From contig JBHIEG010000021.1 of the NCBI GenBank assembly GCA_046760505.1, positions 1 through 35,466 of the forward strand: 35,466 bases of DNA, in the 5' to 3' direction. The notes beneath the pieces were generated by a model, which saw only the letters and a program-made list of their open reading frames with translations, did no database searches and was not told the origin of the DNA. A program made the translations under genes and the position numbers. Numbering within the stretch: the stretch's first letter is position 1; every line of letters begins with the position of its first letter. Positions 1-6,033 of this stretch are shown piece after piece. The DNA is from CAYFZR01 sp046760505 [NCBI: Candidatus Hydrothermarchaeota archaeon] (lineage in GTDB: Archaea; CAYFZR01).

Positions 1-39
1 GGATTAGTTGAGATTCCTGTGGTAGAGGAAGCGAAGTAG
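1..39 (+). CDS. C-terminal end of an upstream gene (partial)
   Basis: Only the last 12 codons are in the window, reading GLVEIPVVEEAK followed by TAG at 37-39. The product cannot be identified from this. It shares a frame with the following gene, whose GTG start follows the TAG directly, so the two are almost certainly co-transcribed and translationally coupled. In HdrB/HdrD-type loci the preceding gene often encodes an iron-sulfur or flavin partner, but nothing visible here confirms that. Confidence 0.5.
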   Translation, partial: GLVEIPVVEEAK

Positions 40-834
40 GTGAATCAATTGACGACACTAGACAGAATACCAGAAAAGGTAGTCTTTTTTGAAGGATGCG
101 TAACCTCTAGAAGAATGCACCATCTTCGTTTTGCGATTCGTTTTTTGCTTGAAAATTATGGTATCGATTACATCACATTAGACCCAAGGGAACAGTGTTG
201 TGGCTCACCCATATTCAGAGCTGGAGCAGCAGATATTGCAGAAAGACAATTACTTCACAATCTTAGAGAAGTTGAGAAGACCGGTAGGAATGTCGTAGTT
301 ACTGCATGCCCAGGATGTGGATCTACGCTAAAATCTGATGAAGCCGAGAAGAGGGGCATTGAGGTAGTCCATATAATGGAAATCTTCATGAAGTTAGCCG
401 AAGAAGGAAAGCTGTTTGATGGTAACTTTAGAACTCTAGAGACTACTGTAACAGCGCATTTCCCATGTCATTTGATTAGAGGCATGGACGTTGATTGTTT
501 TAAAGGATTCAAAGAAATTTTCGCCCAAATGCCGGGGGTGGAATATATTGAATTAGAAGAGGCAAATGCTTGTTGCGGTGCTGGAGGAGGAGTAAGAGCA
601 TCACAGATTGAGTTGGCGAAAAAAATCAGAGAAAGAAAAATCAACTTCATTAAAGAGACAGGGGCTAAACTATGTGTGACAATATGTCCTTTCTGTGAGA
701 TTCATATTGGAGAGGGTTTAAAGGAAGCAGAACTGCCCGTAAGGATAATGTCATTACCTTTCCTTCTTGCCTTACTAAATAATAACTTTAAGACAAAGAT
801 AGATGAAATAGTGGAAAGAGAAAGGAGTGCGTGA
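40..834 (+). CDS. HdrB/HdrD-like two-CCG-domain iron-sulfur protein
   Basis: A 264-residue soluble protein with two complete cysteine-rich CCG domains. The first has C20, C53-C54 and C90-x-x-C93. The second has C143, C178-C179 and C216-x-x-C219. In HdrB, HdrD, GlcF and related proteins this motif holds non-cubane [4Fe-4S] clusters that split disulfides or pass electrons to quinone- or thiol-type acceptors. Having both sets intact argues for an active redox subunit. It starts with GTG directly after the upstream TAG, with a GAGGAAG stretch about 10 bases before. It heads a run of membrane genes and a NapH-like polyferredoxin, so it may be the cytosolic electron input or output of a membrane complex. 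The true substrate (CoM-S-S-CoB, another disulfide, or a quinone-linked donor) is unknown. HdrB proper, TfrB-like and GlcF-like proteins are alternatives. Confidence 0.75.
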   Translation: MNQLTTLDRIPEKVVFFEGCVTSRRMHHLRFAIRFLLENYGIDYITLDPREQCCGSPIFRAGAADIAERQLLHNLREVEKTGRNVVVTACPGCGSTLKSDEAEKRGIEVVHIMEIFMKLAEEGKLFDGNFRTLETTVTAHFPCHLIRGMDVDCFKGFKEIFAQMPGVEYIELEEANACCGAGGGVRASQIELAKKIRERKINFIKETGAKLCVTICPFCEIHIGEGLKEAELPVRIMSLPFLLALLNNNFKTKIDEIVERERSA

Positions 835-838
835 TCAA

Positions 839-1198
839 ATGGAGTCCTTGATTTACACCTTGTTTCTCCTGTTTTCATTGCCCTTTGCCTATTACTACTT
901 AAAGACGACTATCTTTCCAGATCACATTGGAAAAATTAAAAGATTCGAAGGGTATGGAAAAATGAAAGAGTGCGAAGTAACATGCGACACCTCAATTCAA
1001 GAAATATCAGACGGTAAAATGTCTATAAAGGTGTTGGTTGAGCTCTCGAATGGTGGGGAGATAAGGTGTGAAATGAGCCCTTGCAACATATGCTTGGAGA
1101 AGATGAAGGAAGGAGATCTTGTAGGTGTAACAAAACTGGGATCAAGATATATCGCCCAACCACTACTGTTAAAGAGGGTGTATGGAAGATGCCAGTAA
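839..1198 (+). CDS. Small membrane-anchored hypothetical protein
   Basis: About 119 residues that I do not recognise. The N-terminus (roughly residues 3-22) is a single hydrophobic helix, MESLIYTLFLLFSLPFAYYY. The rest is a soluble domain rich in beta-type segments with four cysteines (CEVTC, CNIC) that could bind a metal or form disulfides. I place the start at the ATG at 839, because the GGAG at 824-827 is well spaced for it. An in-frame GTG at 827 would overlap that ribosome binding site. It nearly abuts the HdrB-like gene and its 3' end overlaps the next membrane gene by 10 bases, so it belongs to the same operon. It may anchor or assemble the iron-sulfur protein at the membrane, which is inference from position only. 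Confidence 0.6.
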   Translation: MESLIYTLFLLFSLPFAYYYLKTTIFPDHIGKIKRFEGYGKMKECEVTCDTSIQEISDGKMSIKVLVELSNGGEIRCEMSPCNICLEKMKEGDLVGVTKLGSRYIAQPLLLKRVYGRCQ

Positions 1199-1866
1199 CG
1201 ATAATAGGATACATAGCATTAGTACTGTTCTTTGGGATCATATTGGCTTCGCTCATGGGAATTATTCCTCAATCAAGACTACCCATTCAGTCTGCCCTCA
1301 TTGTGGCTACGCTTGTGATAGTGTTGTTAGCTTTCATCGGTAATTTCATGGGTTACTCGGTAGAATTGATTTTCCCAACCGATCTTCTTGGACAGATTAT
1401 AATCCACCCAATCACCGCTTTGATGGCAGGATTCTTTGTTGCTGGCGCTCTAGAGGCTTCTGGTGGATTTGAAGCAGCAGCTGACTTATTGGACAGGATG
1501 GCAAAGACAAGGCTCGGGTTACCAGGCACTGCCTGCATTCTTGCAAACATGCCTACGATAATTAGCATGCCGTGCGGCAGGATATTGGGCGCAGCCTTGA
1601 TGCCTGCTGCACTTTACTTTGGATGGATTTTGGCAGAGAAAACAGGAAAAAAGGAATTAATTGGAGTGCTTGTATTTGCATTTATCGTTAACGCTGCAGC
1701 ATCTTGTGGACCATCTCCGCTAGGAGGAATCGGCATGATTGGAGAAGGAATGATAGCAATTCCCCTAACTTCACTTCAAGATCCTCAGCAGACAGGGATA
1801 ATGCTGGCTACAGGAGTTTGCGCACTCGTGATGAGATTCGTTACGCCATTGCTACCTGCTGAATAG
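1189..1866 (+). CDS. Polytopic membrane protein, paralog 1 (MPCGR / SCGPSPLGG family)
   Basis: A 225-residue membrane protein with about six hydrophobic helices. I do not recognise the family with confidence. It is a paralog of the next gene. The two share H-P-I-x-A-M/L-x-A-G-F near residue 73, an NMPTI/MPCGR loop (residues 120-131) and a very conserved SCGPSPLGG loop (172-180) followed by GEG. Broken hydrophobic segments carrying conserved Asn-Pro-Thr and Gly-Pro-Ser turns recall re-entrant loops of the ion transporter (ArsB/NhaD/DASS) superfamily, but at about half the usual length. The start is the ATG at 1189. A longer reading frame back to 1081 would run through the preceding gene. Likely role, by inference: half of a heterodimeric transporter or ion-conducting unit linked to the redox genes beside it. 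Confidence 0.65.
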   Translation: MPVTIIGYIALVLFFGIILASLMGIIPQSRLPIQSALIVATLVIVLLAFIGNFMGYSVELIFPTDLLGQIIIHPITALMAGFFVAGALEASGGFEAAADLLDRMAKTRLGLPGTACILANMPTIISMPCGRILGAALMPAALYFGWILAEKTGKKELIGVLVFAFIVNAAASCGPSPLGGIGMIGEGMIAIPLTSLQDPQQTGIMLATGVCALVMRFVTPLLPAE

Positions 1867-1877
1867 GAGGCTTAAGA

Positions 1878-2606
1878 ATGGAGGAAAGATTAAAAATCGG
1901 ATACTTCTCATTCTTCTTCTTCATGATTGTCTTAGCTGCTGCTATCATACTCTACAGTAAGATGGGAGTGAAAGTGCCTCCAATCCAGACTATTCTTATA
2001 TTCATAGCAATAGTGATAATGCTGGTAAGCAAGGCAAGAATAGAAGATCTGTTAGCTGGAGTGATTTTACACCCAATAATGGCAATGTCTGCAGGCTTTC
2101 TCATAGCCGGAGCACTGGGGCTAGCGGGAGGATTTGATGCACTACTAGACCTATGCTGGAGGATTGCAGGATTCATAGACAGCATTTTCGCACCACTAAA
2201 GGGTCTTGAAATATCCTTTCTTGGCCTAGAGAAAGGAGTATCTCTTGGATTACCGTTTGTGTCTGTTATAATAGTCAACATACCAACAATCACCCCCATG
2301 CCATGTGGAAGGATAATAGGCGCCGCAGTGATTCCTGGTGTATATTACTTTGCAAAGGCGGTGGTAGGCGCCACAGGAAATACCTTGGCATTACCTGTTT
2401 TGGTAGCAGCCTTCATTGTAAACGCCGCTGCCTCATGTGGACCTTCTCCGTTAGGAGGAGTGGGGGGCATAGGCGAGGGCAACCTAGGAGTGGAGATAGG
2501 CTCATCTGGCCCATCTCAGGAGACCGGAATAATAATAGCAACCGGGGTTACGGCCCTCGTTATAGCGTTCGTTACTGGATATGCCCTAATTCCATATTTA
2601 AAGTAA
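1878..2606 (+). CDS. Polytopic membrane protein, paralog 2 (MPCGR / SCGPSPLGG family)
   Basis: A 242-residue membrane protein homologous to the preceding gene. Shared blocks include HPIMAMSAGF (65-74), NIPTITPMPCGR (134-145), the SCGPSPLGG loop (186-194) and a C-terminal TGIIIATGV segment. It carries an insertion around residues 100-120 (two short hydrophobic stretches around a Gly/Glu turn) that paralog 1 lacks. Start ATG 1878 has a GGAGG at 1866-1870 and lies 11 bases after the previous stop. The pair probably arose by gene duplication and may form a pseudo-symmetric heterodimer. The exact conservation of one cysteine in each of the MPCGR and SCGPS loops suggests functional residues near the membrane core. 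Function is unknown. Confidence 0.65.
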   Translation: MEERLKIGYFSFFFFMIVLAAAIILYSKMGVKVPPIQTILIFIAIVIMLVSKARIEDLLAGVILHPIMAMSAGFLIAGALGLAGGFDALLDLCWRIAGFIDSIFAPLKGLEISFLGLEKGVSLGLPFVSVIIVNIPTITPMPCGRIIGAAVIPGVYYFAKAVVGATGNTLALPVLVAAFIVNAAASCGPSPLGGVGGIGEGNLGVEIGSSGPSQETGIIIATGVTALVIAFVTGYALIPYLK

Positions 2607-2619
2607 AGGAGGTAATGAA

Positions 2620-2763
2620 ATGAATTTCCCTCTCTTGTTTACAATGGTCGGTGCAGGAACTTTGACTGGAATAATGATAAATATAGCTTTAGGCTACAGC
2701 CCATTTAATATTGGCGGAATACTTGGTGGTGCAGTAACTGGATTGCTAATGTTCATACTTTAG
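2620..2763 (+). CDS. 47-residue glycine-rich membrane peptide
   Basis: A short gene missed by ordinary length cut-offs. ATG 2620 is preceded by a strong ribosome binding site, AAAGGAGGT at 2605-2613, and the frame runs 47 codons to TAG 2761-2763. The product begins MNFPLLFTMVGAGTLTGIMI and is hydrophobic throughout, with small-residue motifs (GAGTLTG, GGILGGAVTG) typical of tightly packed transmembrane helices, so one long or two short helices are likely. It sits between paralog 2 and the NapH-like gene, and the next gene's GTG follows its stop without a gap. It is probably a small subunit of the same membrane assembly. Function is unknown. Confidence 0.6.
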   Translation: MNFPLLFTMVGAGTLTGIMINIALGYSPFNIGGILGGAVTGLLMFIL

Positions 2764-3504
2764 GTGTCTTCCATGGAAATAGAGCCTATCAGAAGGGTGT
2801 CCCAGTTAGTAGTACTATTCGTAGTCCTCGTAAGCCTAGGTGCCGTGTGCTCCAGGGATCCGTTCTTCATGCTACAAACTATATTCGCAAGGGGGAGTGT
2901 CCTTCCTACCTTAATCCTAACTTCTCTCGGAGGACTCATCCTTTTTACACTAATATTTGGAAGGGCATTTTGCAGTTGGGTATGTCCCTATGGAACAATA
3001 CTCGATATATTGAATGGTATAACTTCTAAGAAGTACAAGATACCTGAATTTTTGGAGTACAGATCTTTAAAGTATTCTGTGCTTGGAGGTTTTTTGATAA
3101 CTGCTTTTGTATATGGATATACCACCTTCTGCACTGTTTGTCCTGCCGGAGTATTTTTCAGATCTGTTGAGGTTGCCACGGTAGCGCCCGTGTTTCCATT
3201 TATGCTTCTACTAGCCGCATTTGTTTTTGCCATATTCTATCACGGCAGGGCTTGGTGCAGATATCTATGTCCGCTAGGTGCTTTTATCTCCTTGGTTAGT
3301 AAATTTAGCCTTACGAGATTGAAAGTTGATAGCGAAAAATGTAGAGCATGCCTCTTATGCCAAAGGACTTGTCCCATGGATTTGTTGGTAGTAGAGGATA
3401 GCATATGGAAAAATAGAAACTCTGTACCTCCAGAAGAATGCATAAGATGTGGTGACTGCATTAACGTTTGTCCCGCTGGGGCAATAGAATTTGGAAGGTT
3501 ATAA
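2764..3504 (+). CDS. NapH/CcoG-like membrane polyferredoxin
   Basis: A 246-residue membrane iron-sulfur protein of the NapH type, with about four transmembrane helices. Membrane-side cysteine motifs are C70-x3-C74-P, C123-x2-C126-P and C165-x3-C169-P. Two C-terminal ferredoxin clusters follow: C193, C196, C199, C203 and C226, C229, C232, C236. NapH-family proteins pass electrons between a membrane quinol-type carrier and other redox partners or thiols. It closes the operon that begins with the HdrB-like gene, so together they could move electrons between a cytosolic CCG-domain protein and the membrane. GTG 2764 directly follows the previous stop. ATG 2773 is an alternative start that shortens the product by three residues. 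Confidence 0.85.
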   Translation: MSSMEIEPIRRVSQLVVLFVVLVSLGAVCSRDPFFMLQTIFARGSVLPTLILTSLGGLILFTLIFGRAFCSWVCPYGTILDILNGITSKKYKIPEFLEYRSLKYSVLGGFLITAFVYGYTTFCTVCPAGVFFRSVEVATVAPVFPFMLLLAAFVFAIFYHGRAWCRYLCPLGAFISLVSKFSLTRLKVDSEKCRACLLCQRTCPMDLLVVEDSIWKNRNSVPPEECIRCGDCINVCPAGAIEFGRL

Positions 3505-3667
3505 TCAGATCAAATTATTCTTCATACAGTAATAAACATTATTAAGTTATACGAGGTAGGTATCAGTACATACTTTTCAAACAAAACTTTTATCTTTTGT
3601 TACACAATACTATTGATAGTGTTGCTACTCGTTCAGGAAGAGGTAATGGATAGGATGGTGAGGGTAC

Positions 3668-4195
3668 ATGAATTCCGTGTTAAACGATTACTTCAGAGAA
3701 CTTGTCTTAGAGGTAGCGGGGGAAGAAGGGATCGACATCGTATCCGTTTTGGGAGGAAAAGAGGCTACCGATGAAGAACTTGCTCAGGAGACAGGATTAA
3801 GAGTCAATACGGTAAGGAAGACCCTTTACAAATTGTATGATAAACATCTTGCCTCCTTCGTGAGAAAGAGGGATAAAAGCACGGGCTGGTACATATACGT
3901 CTGGAAGTTGGACCTCGAGAGAATCAGCGAAGTCTTGCTCGCTGAAAGATACGAATTACTAGAAAAAATAGAAAAACGCTTGGATTATGAGAAAAATCAC
4001 ATGTTCTTTCATTGTTGCTCTGAAAATGGTGTTTGTACCAAGATCCCTTTTGAGACCGCTGCTGAAGCCAACTTTGTTTGTCCTAAGTGTGGGAACCATC
4101 TAGAGTTACTAGACAATTCGGAGATTATAAACAAACTTGAACGAGAAAGGGAACAAATATATCATGAAATAGAGATTTTAAAGCAATTTCAGTGA
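3668..4195 (+). CDS. tfe: Transcription initiation factor E, alpha-type subunit (TFE)
   Basis: A 175-residue archaeal basal transcription factor that helps TBP/TFB-recruited RNA polymerase open promoters. Residues 1-90 form a winged-helix domain with the typical helix DEELAQETGLRVNTVRKTLY. Residues 91-110 are a charged linker helix. Residues 112-145 form a zinc ribbon ending FVCPKCGNHL (C138, C141), and a C-terminal coiled coil follows. The first zinc knuckle is atypical: C116-C117 then C123 instead of the usual close pair. Length matches archaeal TFE. A GGTGAGG at 3656-3662 supports ATG 3668. The 163 bases upstream, after the NapH-like gene, contain AT-rich promoter-like sequence, for example ACTTTTATCTTTT near 3587-3599. 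The gene appears to be transcribed alone. Confidence 0.93.
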   Translation: MNSVLNDYFRELVLEVAGEEGIDIVSVLGGKEATDEELAQETGLRVNTVRKTLYKLYDKHLASFVRKRDKSTGWYIYVWKLDLERISEVLLAERYELLEKIEKRLDYEKNHMFFHCCSENGVCTKIPFETAAEANFVCPKCGNHLELLDNSEIINKLEREREQIYHEIEILKQFQ

Positions 4196-4237
4196 ATAAC
4201 TTGAAGCCCCATAAAAAATTTAGGTTACTCAAGGGTA

Positions 4238-4250
4238 AGTTTTATATTAT
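4238..4250 (+). promoter_or_regulatory. Probable TATA element of the decaheme cytochrome gene
   Basis: AGTTTTATATTAT lies about 36 bases before ATG 4281. Archaeal transcription usually starts about 26 bases from the TATA centre, which predicts a start near 4271 and a very short leader carrying the GAGGGG at 4271-4276. The placement is from motif and spacing only. Confidence 0.45.
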
Positions 4251-4280
4251 GTTACGATTACATCCCTAACGAGGGGTTGT

Positions 4281-4979
4281 ATGAGGAAGATATCAATAGG
4301 TTTAGTTTTCATAACAATTCTTCTGTTCATAGCGATAATACCTGCGATCTCAGAGGAGAAGCCAGAGAACCCTGAAGAAGTAAACTATACGAAGTCTTTT
4401 TGTTACGGATGTCATGACGTCGCTCACAATGTTCATGCAACAAAGGCGGTAGATTGTTCTCAATGTCATGGAAATCTTCCAAAGGTATTCATTCCTGAAT
4501 GCGTAAGGTGTCATACCCCGCCAATCCACAAAATCCACGAGGCTCCTGCCAGAGAAGACTGCACGAAATGTCACGGCGAAATAGCAGGGATACACGCCAA
4601 GTTAGGGGAAGTTATATGCTCGAGATGTCATGGGACAGATGTGGCGAAAATACACGGAGGAGAGACTAGTTGTGAAAGGTGCCATGGATCTGTTCCAAAC
4701 ATAGTGAAACCGCAAGCAAAAGAGGGAGAGATAGTCTGTCAGGCTTGTCACCAAGATAACCTGCTCACAATTCATGAAGAAATTGCTACTGGTAAAGAAA
4801 AGTGTTACAAGTGTCACGGGACCGTTCACTTCATTCACGCAAAAACGAGACTAGAAAAAGAAGGGAAAAAAGGACCCAGTTGCGTAACGTGTCACAGGGA
4901 AGTTGAGATCACCATACCTGAATGCACTCAGTGTCATAAGCCCGATATCATACATGCTCTCAGCAGACTTGTAGGATAG
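4281..4979 (+). CDS. Secreted decaheme c-type cytochrome
   Basis: A 232-residue protein with an N-terminal signal sequence (hydrophobic core about residues 5-22, then PAISEE). There are ten CxxCH heme sites, with first cysteines at 41, 59, 74, 94, 113, 131, 153, 175, 201 and 215. Ten further histidines lie outside these motifs (49, 52, 83, 86, 105, 125, 165, 183, 186, 225), exactly enough for bis-histidine ligation of all ten hemes. One heme per about 20 residues is very dense. It should sit on the outer face of the membrane and carry electrons outward, as multiheme cytochromes do in methane- and alkane-oxidising archaea and in Archaeoglobales. It lacks an obvious membrane anchor or surface-layer domain, so it is probably a soluble periplasm-like shuttle. 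It is followed by an F420H2-oxidoreductase-like gene. Confidence 0.93.
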   Translation: MRKISIGLVFITILLFIAIIPAISEEKPENPEEVNYTKSFCYGCHDVAHNVHATKAVDCSQCHGNLPKVFIPECVRCHTPPIHKIHEAPAREDCTKCHGEIAGIHAKLGEVICSRCHGTDVAKIHGGETSCERCHGSVPNIVKPQAKEGEIVCQACHQDNLLTIHEEIATGKEKCYKCHGTVHFIHAKTRLEKEGKKGPSCVTCHREVEITIPECTQCHKPDIIHALSRLVG

Positions 4980-4990
4980 GGAAACCCTCT

Positions 4991-5002
4991 TATTTTTTTT
5001 AA
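4991..5002 (+). terminator. Oligo-T tract after the decaheme gene
   Basis: A T-rich run TATTTTTTTTTA-like stretch follows the cytochrome stop codon by about a dozen bases. Archaeal RNA polymerase commonly terminates at such oligo-T tracts without a hairpin. It lies only a few bases before the next start codon (5005), so it may cause partial termination or simply be part of the AT-rich leader of the next gene. Confidence 0.3.
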
Positions 5003-5004
5003 AA

Positions 5005-5994
5005 ATGAAAAAAGAGAAAATAGGCTTCAACAACTTAGAAAAAGAGGTAATAAAAAAAGGCCTTTGTTCCTATTGCGGAACATGTATAGGCGTCTGTCCT
5101 GTTAGATGCATAGGAATCGTGGACGAGACCATCTCCTTGGTAGATGAATGTAAAGAATGTGGCGTATGTTTGTCGAAGTGTCCGAGATCGAATCTTAACG
5201 TGAATCCAGAAGATCTTGGACCCCATTACGATGAGTATCTAGGACCTTACTCAAAAATTACATGTGCTAAATCTAAGAGAGATGAGATCATTAGAGTTTC
5301 TCAAGATGGAGGCGTAATAACTTCTCTACTCACTTATTTATGTGATTTAGGCGATTTCATAGTAGCTGTAACCAGGGATAAGGAATGGAAGCCCATACCC
5401 GTTTTGACCAGTGATAAAAATGATATAATTAATGCCGCCGGCTCAAAATATTCTGTAGCAAGTCCAAATAGAGTTCTAAGTGGCGTTAAGGATTCGGTAT
5501 CTGTGGTAGGTACACCATGCCAAATGGAAGGTCTAAGGAATATAATCTTGAACCCCAAGGGTGCTAAAAAGTTAGCTTCTAAAATAAATTTCCTGATAGG
5601 CTTTTACTGCACAGAAAATTTTGTTTACTCGAAGTTAAAGAGTTTTTTAGTGGGGAGGAAGATTGACCTAAAAAGTGTTAGAAAATTTGATATAAAGAGG
5701 GGAAAATTCATTATACATGAAAGAGAAATCCATGAATTCCCTATCTCTGCTTTGGAAGAGTGTATTTCTAGCGGATGTCACTTTTGTAGAGACTTCACTG
5801 CTATGATGGCAGACATCTCGGTAGGGAGTTTGGGCGTCCCGCCCGATCATAATTCGGTTATTATCAGGACAGAGAAAGGACTTAACTTGTGGAGTGCCTG
5901 TGTAAAGGAAGGATACATAGAGGAAGGTGAGACTGAGGTAAATCTAAAGCCTATAAGGAAGTTATCACAGAGAAAAAGGGAGCGAAAAATATAA
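5005..5994 (+). CDS. FpoF/FqoF-like F420H2 oxidoreductase (FrhB-family) protein
   Basis: A 329-residue protein with two N-terminal ferredoxin clusters (C21, C24, C27, C31 and C49, C52, C55, C59) fused to an FrhB-type domain. FrhB hallmarks are SQDGGVITSLL near residue 95, GTPCQMEGLRN near 170, and the later segment CISSGCHFCRDF with ADISVGSLG near 250-275. This order, ferredoxins then FrhB, is that of FpoF/FqoF, which oxidises F420H2 with FAD and passes electrons through iron-sulfur clusters to the Fpo/Fqo membrane complex or to other partners. No other fpo/fqo genes are in view, so it may act as a free-standing F420H2:ferredoxin-type module. It lies between a decaheme cytochrome and Mtd. No clear ribosome binding site precedes ATG 5005. 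Confidence 0.82.
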   Translation: MKKEKIGFNNLEKEVIKKGLCSYCGTCIGVCPVRCIGIVDETISLVDECKECGVCLSKCPRSNLNVNPEDLGPHYDEYLGPYSKITCAKSKRDEIIRVSQDGGVITSLLTYLCDLGDFIVAVTRDKEWKPIPVLTSDKNDIINAAGSKYSVASPNRVLSGVKDSVSVVGTPCQMEGLRNIILNPKGAKKLASKINFLIGFYCTENFVYSKLKSFLVGRKIDLKSVRKFDIKRGKFIIHEREIHEFPISALEECISSGCHFCRDFTAMMADISVGSLGVPPDHNSVIIRTEKGLNLWSACVKEGYIEEGETEVNLKPIRKLSQRKRERKI

Positions 5995-5997
5995 AGT
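5985..5997 (+). promoter_or_regulatory. Probable BRE/TATA promoter of mtd
   Basis: AAAAATATAAAGT, preceded by the BRE-like purine-rich GCGA, overlaps the last codons of the FpoF-like gene. The predicted start is near 6018, just before the AGGAGGG ribosome binding site at 6021-6027. This suggests mtd has its own promoter in addition to any read-through. Confidence 0.5.
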
Positions 5998-6033
5998 ACT
6001 ATAGTTTTCAAGCACCTACTAGGAGGGATGGAG

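Noticed and set aside
37-42. TAG read as pyrrolysine, joining two proteins
   Set aside because: TAG ends several unrelated genes here (for example the decaheme cytochrome, mtd and the NifH-like gene), so it behaves as an ordinary stop.
1081-1188. N-terminal extension of the first membrane paralog
   Set aside because: These 36 codons overlap the preceding gene in another frame and look unlike the second paralog. ATG 1189 gives a normal hydrophobic start.
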